NCBI GenBank assembly: GCA_003013855.2
Contig: ML058586.1
Coordinates: 4,020,196-4,084,195, forward strand
Length of the DNA stretch: 64,000 nt
Direction of reading: 5' to 3'
Source: Liriodendron chinense
Taxonomy: Eukaryota > Streptophyta > Magnoliopsida > Magnoliales > Magnoliaceae
Below, piece by piece: positions 1 through 11,561 of the stretch. Position 1 is the stretch's first letter. Each line of letters starts with the position of its first letter. Position numbers and translations under genes: made by a program. The notes beneath the pieces were generated by a model. That model did not search any database, was not told the DNA's origin, and saw only the letters and a list, made by a program, of their open reading frames with translations.

Positions 1-911
1 ACACACCTATTCAAGTATCTAGGTAATAAATAAAACGGTTGCCCACAAGACAAAATCATCCAGAATAATCTCTTAACATATAAATTCATCTAGCCTTTAG
101 AGTTATTTATGCTCAAAGAATCCACCTGTTTCGCCGCTTGGTCATTCATCTCTTCCCAACTTCTTAGCTAATATTTACTCCAACCATCGAACAAATCAAT
201 GGCCACGGATAGAGCTATGAATGATAGCTGAAATAAAGTATTAGCAATTGAAGGAAAAACCCATTTCATAAATCATCCAACTTACTAAATGCATAAAAAA
301 TTGCAGGCAATTCGCATCATGCAAAGAAGCCAACATGAAGCCGAAAAGAAATTTTCAATCGAATCAAAACTGACCCAATGCAAAGAGAAGACAATTTGAT
401 CAAGGCGGTACCCCAGGGTTACCGGCCTTCTCCTTGGCATTTCCACAAACATCTACCAGGCATTCTTTGTCAAGCATCAGACTCATTGTCAAGTCCATCT
501 ACAAGCTGAGAGAAAATGACATCAAACATTATTTTGTGAAGTATCTTCATCAGAAACTATAACACGAGTACTTCCACAACAACGGAGAAACTGTTGCATG
601 CTTGATTTGTATATAAAAAAACCTTGTTAGAGATTGAAAATTACAAATCTCAAGTTAGAGATTCGCCATTGCAAAACCCTAATTAGGGATTGAAAATCGA
701 AAATCCTGCATTACATTCACCATTACAAAACTTTAATTGGGGTAGGATTTCGACAATCAACGTTAGAGAGAGAGAGACCTGACGCTTGTCCGGAGGTCTA
801 GCCGTCGTCGCAGCTGGCTAGGGGCGCTGATCCAGCCCTGACTGTGGTGGTTTTGCGGAGATGGGAGAGAGGGAGAGGGAGACCTGTTGTAGGGAGAGAG
901 AACATGCGGAG

Positions 912-957
<46 letters not shown>

Positions 958-1085
958 TCTGGGCGAGGGGACAGCGAAAGAGAGAGGCGGGGATGGGTGC
1001 GCGGGAGAAATTGGGATGGGGAGATATTTTGCCTTGGCGCGAATTGGGGGCGGGTATTGGGTAGTAGAGACAGATGATCCGGTTA
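1..1085. other. Unassigned sequence; possible promoter and leader of a minus-strand gene
   Basis: I recognise no protein here. Read on the minus strand, the stretch from about 1080 to 760 resembles a plant promoter and 5' leader: GC-rich, with CT runs. It is followed leftward by alternating AT-rich sequence and short open stretches. A run near 515-480 on the minus strand follows a pyrimidine tract ending in CAG and encodes LVDGLDNESDA before a stop, so it could be a last coding exon. The open frames across 763-1162 on both strands are translations of the GA/CT repeat and I do not treat them as genes. Gene assignment is very uncertain. Confidence 0.25.
914..954. repeat. (GA)n microsatellite
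   Basis: About 20 uninterrupted GA units. It produces spurious Arg-Glu / Ser-Leu open frames on both strands. Confidence 0.95.
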
Positions 1086-1089
1086 GGGG

Positions 1090-1868
1090 CTTTGTTGGGC
1101 CCACCGTTATATATGTCTTTTATCCCTACCATCCATCCATTTTGAAAAAACATTTTACATGATCAGCCCAAAAATGAGGCAGGTCGAACCCTAAAGTGGT
1201 CCACACCACATGGAAATAGTGGGGACTGAATACCTACCGCTGAAAAACTCTTGCGGACCATAGGAGTTTTGGATCAAGCCGATTTTTATGTTTTCCTTTC
1301 ATGCAGGTCTATATAAAGTTATTAACAGGTTGGATGGTAAATAAACATCAAGGTCAGCCCTGGGAAGGTTTCAACCGTGGGGGCTAATTATCACCCCTGT
1401 TTACTGTGGTGTGGTCCACCTTGGATTTCGATCTACACAATTTTTGGTAACCCATCCTAAAATGGGCTGGAGAAACAGATGGACGGTGTGGATATATATT
1501 AAATCATCAAGGTGGGCCCTAAGATCCCGAAAATAAAGCAGATCCAAATCTTGGGTGGACCATAACATAGGAAATAGTAACCATTGCCTTTTAAAATTTT
1601 CTGATGGGCCACAGAAGTTTTGGATTGATCAATATATTGGTGGGACCCTAATCCAAGCCTTTATCACTAGATGACAAATAAACATTTCGGTGCCCCCTAA
1701 TACATTTTTAATAGTGTGGATTCAATCAATGTTTATGATAGTGTGGTCCACTCAAAATTTAAATTGTCTTCATTTTTAATTAGGATCATGCCCTGCAATT
1801 ATGCTTTAAAATAGTTGGACAGCGTGGATATAGAACATACATCAAGGTGGGTCCTACCAATATTTTTT
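1090..1868. repeat. Two adjacent W-family foldback repeats (MULE-MITE-like)
   Basis: The first copy (about 1090-1512) runs from 'gggcccaccgtta' with 'accatccatccatttt' to its inverted counterpart 'gatggacggtgtggatat ... aaggtgggccct'. A second, older and less complete copy follows to about 1868 ('gcgtggatatagaacatac' then 'caaggtgggtcctacc'). The same core occurs at many places in the window; two intact copies (12439-13020 and 36492-37031) have 9-bp target duplications, so the family is probably moved by Mutator-like transposase. Confidence 0.75.
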
Positions 1869-2151
1869 ATGAGTCCCATCGTTATAGAACAATGTTTTAC
1901 AACGTGTTAAGCCCATTGAAAAACCTTAATATATGCAACGGGAAGACACCGTTGAAAATATTACAATAACAACGATTCTTATGGTCCATTGTAAAAACAA
2001 CAGTTTTTGCAACGGGCCAACACCTAACCGTTGTAACAGGAAATTATTTACAGCATTCATGTTGTGCCCGTTGTAAAAAATACTCTTTTACAACTGTTGA
2101 GGCTGGCCTGTTTTAACAAGTCTGTTGTAAAAAGCAAATTTTCTTATAGTG
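1869..2151. mobile_element. Terminal part of a CACTA (En/Spm-like) DNA transposon
   Basis: The stretch ends in 'ttttcttatagtg' at 2151, the inverse of the plant CACTA end (CACTAYAAGAAAA). The 280 bp before it hold at least eight direct and inverted copies of a short subterminal motif (ttgcaacggg / ccgttgtaa), as expected of CACTA subterminal repeats. The first base after the end (2152, 'gatctcaacaattctac') is where homology to intron 1 of gene C begins. The element therefore sits in intron 1 of SABATH pseudogene A. I could not find the matching CACTA end; it is lost or lies left of the window. Confidence 0.7.
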
Positions 2152-3804
2152 GATCTCAACAATTCTACTTTTGGCAGATTTTGTCATGAACACATGTTCT
2201 CGAAGAGACCTATTAGATGGTTCCGATCATCAGATCAAGTGATTCTTGAGCTATTTGGCAATCCAAAATGGGTCCGTCAGACCATCTGTCTATCCAATGA
2301 ATATTGGACACGTTCTTTTCTGGGAACGTGTGTACAGCTACTTACAAGTCATTGACCGGACGATTACGATTGTCTGGCTGAGTCTGCTTTTGGTGTTGGA
2401 GGTGCATGAAAAGTGAGTGTTGGCCTGATGGTAGTACTGTCCACTTCTCCAATTCTAAGTCATTTGCATTGGATCAGTCTTCCTATTTTGAGTCACTAGA
2501 ATATATCCCTTTTTTTTCCTTTAGGAAAGAGCAATATCTGAGGCAAAGACCATGGTAGACCTCTACTACACGACTTTTCTGAAGAGCTTGTGCTTCGCAG
2601 ACATGGGCTGCTCTTCAGGGTCCAACACATTATTGGTGATCTCTAATGTTATGGACGCCGTCGATCAGAAACGACATTGTATGGGCCGCTCATCACCTGA
2701 GTTCCAAGTGTTCTTAAATGACCTACCGGGGACGACTTCAACACCATTTTCAAGTCCTTGCCAGGTTTCTATGACAAACTCAAGCGAGAGAAGGGGCCTG
2801 ATTTTGGGCCACCTTACATCGCCGGGGTGCCCGGTTCTTTTTATGGGAGGCTTTTTCCAACCTAAAGCCTGGATTTTGTTCATTCTTCTTATAGTCTCCA
2901 TTGGCTCTCGCAAGTGAGCTTCTTCATTCACATAAATACTTACAATAACTACACCAAAATACTGTGCATACTTGAGCCATGTTTCGAGTCTAAATCAGCA
3001 TTCAAGAACTCAAGAACTCAAAATCGTTGACTCGCTCTAAAAATATCATGGTGTTTTTATCGAGTTCGATATGAAAAGTATACAACCACATATATATGGT
3101 TGTACAGTTTAAATTAGCTTTCATTCCACGTGATCACTGGCCTCAGCCTAATGTTAAGACACAATAATCAATAGCGGACTTGGGCTAACCTAAACCATCA
3201 TGGTGGGCCAGGTTCCACCAGGGCTACAGACTGAATCTGGCGGCTTTTTAAACAAAGGGAACATCTACATAGCGAAGATCAGCCCTCCCGCTGTGTTTAA
3301 AGCGTACTCGGATCAATTTGAGCACGATATCTCATTATTTCTAAGGTCACGGTCGATGAAGTGAAATCTGGTGGGCGGATGGTCCTGACATTCGTGGGCC
3401 GGAGAAGCCCTGACCCATCAAGTGGAGAGTGTTGCCTGATTTGGGAACTAATGGCACAAGCGTTAATGGACATGGTCTCAGAAGTAATACATCGTGCCGT
3501 CATTCTAACATAGCATGGTGCCATTGGGCTTTCTCCAAAATCATTTTATCTCTTTCTTAGGAATGGCAATTGGGTTGGGGCTATCCCATTTACCTACAGG
3601 GCCTAATATTTGGGCCAAGCTCATCATAGAAATAAACTGAGTTGTTTTCAAGCAGGGCAAGGGCCCTGGTAGAAAAACGGTGCCTGGGCATGGTCTATTT
3701 ATTTGGTGGGCCTAGTAATTGGCAGAGACCTGTCTCATGCCTTAAGCACTTAGCCCACGAAACCATGTAGTTTGGTATTTGGATTCACAAGGTGGCTAAA
3801 GGGG

Positions 3805-3808
<4 letters not shown>

Positions 3809-3838
<30 letters not shown>
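3809..3838. repeat. (CT)n microsatellite in intron 3 of gene A
   Basis: About 15 CT units. The same intron position in gene C (63163-63199) also has a (CT)n tract after similar flanking sequence, so the repeat predates the A/C duplication. Confidence 0.9.
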
Positions 3839-3841
<3 letters not shown>

Positions 3842-3869
3842 GAGGATTGCCAGCAAACGGGGCTGCCAG

Positions 3870-4200
3870 GTATTCCCGCAACTCCATCTACCTCACATGA
3901 TCCCAAATATGAGGTAGATCCGTAGCTCAAGGGATCATACCACAGGAAAAGAGTGGGGATTGAACGCCCACAAATAAAAACTTCTTGGGCCAAGAAGTTT
4001 TGGATGAATCTAATATTTGTATTTTTCCCTCCATTCAGGACGAAGTCACCTTATGAATTGGATGGCAGATAAACATCACGATGGGCCAAGGAAGGCTTCA
4101 ACAGTGGGCGTCTTTCTCCCCCACTGTTTCCTGTGGTGTGGTGCACTTGAGCTTTGTATCTGCTTCATGTTTGTGCTCATGCGTTAAAATGAGTTGGTGA
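3870..4200. repeat. W-family repeat, incomplete
   Basis: Matches the internal part of the W core: 'gatcataccacaggaaa', 'attgaacgcccac', 'ttttggatgaatctaat', 'cactgtttcctgtggtgtgg'. Both outer ends are missing or degraded. Confidence 0.7.
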
Positions 4201-4302
4201 AACGAATTGATAGAGTCGACGTACATACAAGCGCTGCTGCCCAGCCCCTGGATGCAAGCATTCAGCATCCCTCTCTATCCGTCTGTAAATGTAATGATGG
4301 CG

Positions 4303-4528
4303 ACTTAAGTAGGGGTACATGGAGGACCGAGATAAACTCATACGTGGCAGCTGTGATCGAGGGCAATATGAAAGCAACATCTCATAAGAAGACATCTCTG
4401 ACCGGCAGGAAAATGACTTAACTAGGGGTACATGGAGGAGCGAGATAAACTCATACGTGGCAGCTGTGATCAAGGGCCACATGAAAGCAACATCTCATAA
4501 GAAGACATCTCTGACCGGCAGGAAAATA
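4303..4528. repeat. 113-bp direct tandem duplication (two copies)
   Basis: Copies at about 4303-4415 and 4416-4528 share 'aggggtacatggagga', 'ctcatacgtggcagctgtga' and 'ctctgaccggcaggaaaat'. The distance between equivalent bases is 113. Gene C has only one counterpart, near 63262-63330, so the duplication is specific to gene A. Confidence 0.85.
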
Positions 4529-4598
4529 ATTCTTGCCAACCGGGGACATCCACCTGACCTGCAAGAATAGTTAGGGACCTTGTACGTTGTCCAACTAG

Positions 4599-4600
<2 letters not shown>

Positions 4601-4658
<58 letters not shown>
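4601..4658. repeat. 58-bp poly(A) run
   Basis: 58 consecutive A bases. Gene C has a poly(T) run at 63478-63502 near the corresponding intron position, so this may be an unstable homopolymer site rather than a retrocopy tail. The exact length is prone to sequencing error. Confidence 0.9.
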
Positions 4659-4662
<4 letters not shown>

Positions 4663-4675
4663 CGTTGGTGGCAAT

Positions 4676-5300
4676 TAGAGGTGGGCAACGATCCGAGCCT
4701 AGTTGTATGGTTTATTTTTGTGCCACCTCAGTTTGTAGATAGGCTTGGTTTGGGCTTCGGCTGACCCATGCGGCCCGAGTTTGGTTTGCTCCAGAAAAAT
4801 GTGGTTCGAGCTGGGATCCGTTTGGTCGAAAATTTCGAATCAGGCCAGGTTGAGTTCAAACAGGTGGTGGCTATTTTTTTTCTTGTTTATTTAAATAGAA
4901 AAGAATTAAAAAAGTTTAAAAAAAGTACAAAATTATCTTACCACATGATGTTTAACATCCTCCAAAGGAGTGCAGCTTGAAAATAGACATGTAAGAGTAT
5001 TTTCCAAACAAAAGTACATGAGCATAATTTTACAAGTGCAAGGAAGCAGAGTGCATTCATGCATATGTATTATTTATTATCCATGTCATCATGTATATGT
5101 ATTATCCACGCTATCCATCTGTTTTAAATATCATTTTAGGACATGATCCCAAAATGGAATCATTTCCAAAGCTCAAGCGGATCACACCGTAGGAAACAGT
5201 GTGCTTACAATTTACGAGCCAAATCAAGCTGAATCAAACTAAGCTCAATCAAATAGAGCTTCGAGCCGAGCTGAGCCGGTATTGCCCTAGTTTGAGCTTG
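4676..5300. mobile_element. Possible non-autonomous hAT-like element with an inner W fragment
   Basis: The left edge 'tagaggtgggcaacgatccg' and right edge 'gccggtattgcccta' are imperfect inverted repeats of the kind seen in plant hAT-type elements. A W fragment lies inside (about 5086-5203). No clear 8-bp target duplication is visible, so this is tentative. Confidence 0.3.
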
Positions 5301-5978
5301 GTTTGTTTTTTTCAAACTAGCTTAGCTCCGAGGCTTGGTTTGGTTTGAACTTCCATTCAATCCAATCCAAGCTGAGCTTTTTCAAACCAATCCGAGTTTT
5401 CAATTTATAATTTATATATTTTTGTTTCGAGCAGGATTTTGGTATGATTGGTTGCCTTCTATTAAAGGCTTGTTTGATAACTGCGCGGCAATAGAAATGA
5501 AAAGAAATTTATTTTAATTATTAATGTTTTCTTTATTTAATTTGCAGAGAAAATCAAGAATTATATATAATTATTATACTTTTCCACTTTTATAATTCTA
5601 AAAGACAAAATTTAGGGTGACTTTTGTAGGTTGAAATGGAGATTCTCACTTACAAATCAAACATACTATCACGGAAGGATCTGTTGGAATTTATTTCTCA
5701 ACAATCCTTTGGAAAAATAATAATATGAATTCCTTTCTTTCTAGGTGAGGCCTGGTTTTTGTCTGGGGTCTCACCCATGTCAGTTTTTGTATCTAGCCTG
5801 AGCTCAATAAAATTCCTTTCTTAAAAAAAAAAAAAGAATTCTTTTCTTTCTAGATGATTTTTAATTATCAAACAGGCCCTACAGGTTGCTAGGATTGATT
5901 GTAGTAGCATTAATTGGAGATCGATTCACAACTAATCATTTTGAAATAATAATTAGAAATAGATGGAGTTTGTTGGGT

Positions 5979-6149
5979 CTGTAGCCAGGTCGAGATGGTT
6001 GAGTCCGAGTTTATCAACCAGCTGGTCTCAGGTTCGAGACACACCACCTTTGGGTGCTTTCGGTTGGGCCGGGTTCGGGCCAGGTTGGGTTATGTTCGGG
6101 TTCGAGTGTTCGGGCCGGGTTGTGCTCAAAAAAGAAAAAAGAAAAAAAG
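5979..6149 (+). mobile_element. tRNA-derived SINE in intron 3 of gene A
   Basis: A 171-bp insertion. It starts with a tRNA-like head ('gtagccaggtcgagatgg', B-box-like 'ggttcgagaca'), continues with 'ggttgggccgggttcggg' and ends in an A-rich tail. Matching flanks are 'atggagtttgttgggt' (5963-5978) and 'atgagtttgttgggt' (6150-6164), a target duplication of about 15 bp. This is a complete SINE read on the + strand. The body matches the minus-strand SINEs at 16002, 33562 and 35736. Confidence 0.85.
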
Positions 6150-6219
6150 ATGAGTTTGTTGGGTTGTTACAGGAATTTGTATAAAAGAGATGTGATTTTT
6201 TGTAATTATAATATTTTTG

Positions 6220-6222
<3 letters not shown>

Positions 6223-6265
<43 letters not shown>
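6223..6265. repeat. (GA)n microsatellite
   Basis: About 21 GA units, 60 bp downstream of the SINE. The open frames over it are repeat translations. Confidence 0.95.
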
Positions 6266-6267
<2 letters not shown>

Positions 6268-7793
6268 CCTTTTTCTCTCTTGCTTGGGTGGTGCTTCACA
6301 TTGCAAATTGCAATCCAAAACATCAAGATCTCCTTGATTTTGATGCAGGCCCAATTTAAGGAGAAAGCATAACCAATCAACCAGGCCCAAGCGTATCAAC
6401 CTGGCCCAAGCATTGGTATTCAGCTCATGATTTTGCCCAACTATATTTAAGTGTCTTTATATGATCTATGGCATTGGGACTATGTTGAGTCTATGGAAAA
6501 AGTGAAAAGGAATGAACTCAACTACATATCTTGAGATTGCTTTGTTTGATTTTGAAATTTATTTTATTTGTCTTAAAAAGATGTTTCATGCATTGTGAAT
6601 TCATGGTTATTATTAATATATATTTATGAGAGGGGCTTGAAATTGGTCTATATAATGACCCATTTGTAATGAGGAAAGAATCCAATCTTTGAGTTTGAAA
6701 AGAAAAGTATTATTTTTTTGCACATTTTTAGTAGAAGAGAGAGTTAAGTGATTCCTCTCTGGATGTGAATGACTACAACCTATACTGGTTGAGTGATTCT
6801 TGGTTCCTCAGCAACTCACTTGGTTCATCGGCAACCTATAGTTGCAGAAATTTTCAGTTATGACGGGTCTGTTAGCTTCTGACGTTTTTGACACTTTTGG
6901 TTAATGAATTATTTATATAATTTTTTTGAAAATTCATTATCAAGTCTACTTTTATCCCATAAAATTTCATCCTAATCAAATTCTAGAGAAATTATTAAAA
7001 TTCTTGAAGTATCAGCTGCCTATATATAAATGATAATTTTATAGATAGGTTTTAAAAGCATCCTAAAATCACTCATATTTAACTCTGTATTTTTATTTTT
7101 ATTTTTTATCTGAAAGAAGACTCATTAAGCTTTATTTTGGCTTCTATATCACCTCAATTGGAGTTGTATTCAAGAAGATATATTATTTTGAAATAAGGAC
7201 ATTTAAGCTGCCCGTTGCAGTCCATTGCTACTGCATCAGATTTTTCCATCTCATTCTTCCTTTTTTTGCTTGTGTCCATGATTTTCCAATTTTCATTAAT
7301 TCAAGAGGTTAGGGTTTTACATAAGATGGTATCTCATTTAAATTATCATATGAATATAAACAAGTTACATTTTCTTAAGCATGAACATCACAATTTATCA
7401 TTTTTTCATTCAATTCAGGGAATTGTCGAAGAAGCAAAAGTGGATTCATTCAATCTTCCTTGTTACGCACCTTCTGTTCAAGAACTGACAACTATGATTG
7501 AAACTGAGGGATCATTCCATCTAGAACAACTTAAAGTCATCGAAATAAATTGGGATCCTAATGACAATGACAATAATAAAGGCTTGTTGTTTGATAAGCT
7601 TACAAGCGGGCAGACTGTGGCAAAGCTTGTACGAGCTGGATTGGAATCCATGCTCGCAAGTCACTTTGGAGAGACAATATTAGATGATTTGTACAAGAGG
7701 TATGGAGAGAATGTGGCTAAGCACCTTACCAAAGAGAAGGCCAGGCATGTTACTCTGATAATTTCTATGACTAAAAAAAGGATGGAGATGTAA

Positions 7794-9285
7794 ATATGAT
7801 GCAAGGCTAATATTACTAAATGGGGATCCACACATATTGAAAGCTCTAATGTTAATGTAACAATGTTCAGCCAAAGCATTGCATAGTACCTTAATCAAGC
7901 CTCAAGAGATCAGCTTATTTAGGGTAAGGCAGTATGTTATAAGCAACCACTTCTTTTGTGGTACACATAGGGTTTCTAATTCTGAAAGTTAAAGTTGGAA
8001 CTCATTTTCCAGTAATGTGAACCATTGTAATATCTTATGCTACTGGTGTAGCAAGTGTGTGATGAAAAGTGAGATGATGAGATCATTATCTTCTTCCTCT
8101 ATGTTAAACTTTGAATTCATGAGGAACCCTGAATGCACAAAATAAAAAATAGAATTTATAAAAGAAAAAATATTACTAAAATAATAAATAAATTTTGAAT
8201 AAAGTCCTCTAACTAGACTTATACAAGCTTTAAACCTAAATTTATAACTTTTTGAAATTGTAATTAACTTCTAAACTAACTCAAACTCTCCCACATAACT
8301 TTAAGCACAACTAAAGTTCTTAAAATTATAAAACACTCTAAAAATAGAAAAACTTGTAACTTACTAAGAAGAGCAAAATTTAACCTTTAGCTTGTAGTGG
8401 ATATGATTTTGTTGGGCTTCTAGCTCACCAAATTAACAACACTTTATAGGTTTACAAGATAAGAAAGAAGCTGGAGACGAAGAATACTTAGTTGGCTGCT
8501 TTTATTAAGCTTAGATTTTATTTTCTTTTTTCAGAATTTGTAATGAAATTGAAGTAGAGAATGATGTGAGGAATACATTAGTGATTTAGATTTTGAATAT
8601 TTAGAGTTTAAGTTAAAGTTTAAATTACTATTATAATGGTTTGGATGATTTAATTATTGTTTGTTTTAAATGAATGATGGTTTGAATGTCAACATTTTTA
8701 CATGAAAAATTAGTTCACACCTTAAAATTCGGGATCAAAATCATTGTACTTTGAGTTCTGAATTTCAAAGTATGATAATCATATATTAGCCAAAGAACTC
8801 CAACTTGTAGCATGATCGGACAACATCATTGCAGGCAACTACATTAACTATGCACCAATACTCTACACCTTCAAACCTCACCCACTAGCAAATTTCAACA
8901 TGTTTAAACCATACCACTAGACAGTAGCCAAAGGGTTGGGAACTGGTCCGGAGGCCAACTGGAATTAAATAGTTTCATCTACACCACATGGGATCAGTGT
9001 CATAGACTGTTTGTCATTAAGTTGCTTGAAAGGAGCACTCTAACACAAATTGAGCAGAGAGTCGGCTAACTTGAAGCACCCCCTAGGCTGTTGCGAGCAC
9101 AAAAGACAGTCGACTACCAAAACACGGAGAGGAAAGGCTACATGGAATTGAAGACACATGCCTAGGCACATGGATAGATGCCATGAGTAGAAGTGACCAG
9201 ATCCAGCCCACACAAGACCCTAGACCTAGCCTCATGCTCTCCTCGATCTTCTTTCAATTCTCATGTTTGTAACCCCCGGCCCATT
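7794..9285. other. AT-rich 3' flank of gene A; no gene seen
   Basis: Starts at the stop of gene A exon 4. It has several AATAAA-like signals, long A/T-rich stretches and no sustained open frame. From about 8950 the composition becomes more mixed, but I recognise nothing before the RNase H remnant. Confidence 0.6.
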
Positions 9286-9540
9286 TGTCTAGCGTCAGAG
9301 CTCCCCAAACGCATATTGCGAGATCTTCCTTCATAGTATATACTTGCAAACCGTCATCGCCACTTTCAAATCTAGCCAATCTATCCACAACCATGTTGTT
9401 TTCTTTGAATGTGTGGCAAATGGATGAGTTCATTGATTCTAATTCTGCTTTTACGTTGAAAAGGACTTACCATAGTGGCTAGGATGCTGCCCCATTCAAC
9501 TCTTAAACACAGTCCATCACTACTTGCGAATCAAGTTTTT
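9286..9540 (-). pseudogene. RNase H-like (RVT_3) remnant of a plant LINE
   Basis: Minus-strand translation gives ESDSQVVMDCV near 9530, then after a break KAELESMNSSICHTFKENN and VVDRLARFES, ending near ALTLDKW. This is the order of the plant RVT_3 ribonuclease H fold (ESDS strand, SxI-x-H-x-x-REAN loop, VADRLAR) found in non-LTR retrotransposons and domesticated relatives. Stops and a missing middle show it is dead. A T-rich stretch (9537-9550) lies next to it. The reverse transcriptase domain is not present. Confidence 0.65.
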
Positions 9541-9719
9541 TTTTTTTTTCAAGGAAAATGGTCATTCATTTTTTTTTAGAAAAGAGAAAATTTTTATTTC
9601 AAAGAAGAGACGACTATACAAGGCCAAATGGTTATTCCTCAAACACGAGAGAACAGTAACAACTGAAATTTACATTTCGTCTAGGAGTAAATTCCTACAA
9701 ATGGTTTGAGGGTGGTCTA

Positions 9720-11330
9720 TGTAACACCCTGACATTTCGGCTCTCGTGGACAACATGATGGGCCAAGTTTCTAGGTGTTAAATAGAATGTATTAGTGATA
9801 TATTTCCACACAGTCATATTTATTTCTTATATTCATGGCATCCATAGCACAATGACAGCAAGTAAGGTTCTTATTCGATCTACATGAAAGATACCAAATG
9901 TTCTTATTCTATATTTTTTTATTCTACGTTATTAAACATAATGTTCTTAAATCATACCAAATATATAATATTCCACTTTCTGCCTCCATGGGAGACTTAA
10001 TTCGATTTACATGAAAGATACCTCCATGGTGCGCTAGTTCTGGACATAGTCGGGGTTGGGAATGTGAGGAAGTGAACACAGTCGAGCTGAGGTATTTTGC
10101 CTTTCGGCCTGTTGATGTTTGGTTGAGTTTTTTTTGTTTGAGCATAGGCTGTTTGTCCGTTTGTACATGGTCATGTGATAGGTAGGGCCTTGATTTTTGT
10201 GAGGCCTTGCCTGAATAGATGTATCTATTTCCGGGCCCTTTGGGCATGACATATTTATGAAATTATCTAAGAGCTTTAAGAAAAAAAAAAATCTATTTTA
10301 CGAAAATGAAAACAATAAATATAATTCATCTTTAAGCTAATACGATTTCATCGTCCGTCATTGACTATCACGAAACTTGATTCCTTTCATATTTCAATTC
10401 TGGTTCATCTATTGGATCGTCACCTGCAATAATCTGGGTGGTGTTTTAAAACGCCATCTCAAATGGGAGTGAGTTGCTCGTGATCAACTTAATGAGAGTT
10501 ACCCTCTAAGATTAGCACAATAATATCCAAGCATAATAATCATAGCTAAACAAAACGTACATGAGAAAATTTTATTTAATGTAATGTATGATATGCATGC
10601 TCTAGCTAAGACACCCTGACTAAATGAGACGGGAATACACCATTCTTCCTACTAGCCACTAGTCACCAAAGGTTCTAGCTAGAACGGGAATACTCCACTC
10701 TTCCTATACACCAAAACCTAACTAGTGAAATAGGTCTCATGCACACTTTCACTAGATAGCGAGAGAGAAACGAGCCTCGTGCACACTTTCTCAAACGTCC
10801 GAGGGGCTGATCCACTAAGTCGGATCCAGTGAATGTATGATTAGTTTCACCTTTAATTAAGTAGTTTAATTAACATCCAGCCAATTAAATGATGTTTACG
10901 GCTAATGACCACTCCTTACCCCAATTAGTTCAAAGAAGCTCAAGGTCATTATGGGGCTCGTCACCCAGCATAGGCCGATAGCTCCGGCTTAGTGTCCCAT
11001 ACCACCAACCCTGGCTCACGAAACTTCTCATATTCATCAATTTTATCTTCAATGGATCCATCACAGGTAATATATTAAACAATGATCCATTTAGTACATA
11101 TCTAACAATACATACGATAGTGCCAAACTCAACATCATGACATATACAACCAACAACACATATACAGTAATTCCAATACTTAATTCTCAATGTCAAGGCA
11201 TATTCATTCAATAATGCATATGATAATACCGACTCTCACTACAAAACAATAAGGCATATTCGTCCAAAAATACCCACATGATAATGCCAACCTAACAAGG
11301 CCTTGTACGGGCTTCATCTCTTTACATCAA
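9720..11330 (-). mobile_element. Truncated large LTR, family T (Tekay/Del-like Gypsy)
   Basis: Begins 'tgtaacaccctgacatttcg', the inverse of the right end of the intact copy at 48862-51878 ('cgaaatttcggggttttaca'), and follows that copy in reverse through 'gggcttcatctctttacatc' at about 11330. There it stops abruptly against a different element's gag. Long LTRs opening TGTAACACC are typical of the Tekay/Del chromovirus group; that assignment is from general knowledge. No coding sequence. Confidence 0.7.
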
Positions 11331-11348
11331 ATCTTCACGAGGGATGAT

Positions 11349-11519
11349 TCAAACTAGTTTCTTGTTTATGTGGTCGAACCTAGCATGCAGTTCTTGCATA
11401 GCTTGATTATTCTTCTGCTGGAATGTCTCAAGCGTTGCCCTGAAAGCCGCAACTTTGAGAGGATGGATCCTTAGATCACCGTTCACAGGATTTTTGCCGT
11501 AACCACCGTTAAAAGTCAT
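11349..11519 (-). pseudogene. Gag N-terminal fragment of a Ty3/Gypsy element
   Basis: A 56-codon minus-strand frame starting MTFNGGYGKNP, with a later helical stretch (LETFQQKNNQAMQELHARF) and then a stop. It is placed correctly just after a primer-binding site (11538-11551, complement TTGGTATCAGAGCA, initiator Met-tRNA type) that borders the LTR to the right. Everything downstream (rest of gag, pol, 3' LTR) is missing because the sequence changes to family T at 11331. Confidence 0.7.
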
Positions 11520-11561
11520 CTTCCCAGGGTTGTTCCTTGCTCTGATACCAATTAATACAAC

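Larger units (their letters stand above)
2525..7793 (+). pseudogene. SABATH methyltransferase pseudogene (gene A)
   Basis: SABATH enzymes methylate carboxyl groups of small acids using S-adenosylmethionine. Exons by alignment with genes B and C: exon 2 2525-2913, exon 3 3212-3483, exon 4 7419-7793 (124 codons and TAA). Exon 1 is absent from the window, since a CACTA end interrupts intron 1. Exon 2 keeps DMGCSSGSN and FLNDLPG but has a 15-nt in-frame deletion after MVD, a 1-nt deletion near 2732 (before the expected NDFN) and a TAA at 2863-2865 in the corrected frame. Exon 3 has another 1-nt deletion near 3355-3361. Exon 4 is open, but its pocket region has drifted (AKLVRAG instead of ARxMRAV). 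Splice sites are still GT-AG. Intron 3 (3.9 kb) holds a W repeat, a 113-bp duplication, poly(A) and a SINE. Exon 4 could still be transcribed, but no functional enzyme can come from this locus. Parent copy: the gene C lineage. Confidence 0.9.

Noticed and set aside
844..1162. Several overlapping open frames on both strands rich in Arg-Glu or Ser-Leu
   Set aside because: They are translations of a (GA)n microsatellite and its flanks, with no family similarity and equal openness in all frames.
4177..4482. Pair of opposite open frames containing a repeated peptide
   Set aside because: Explained by the 113-bp tandem duplication in non-coding intron sequence.
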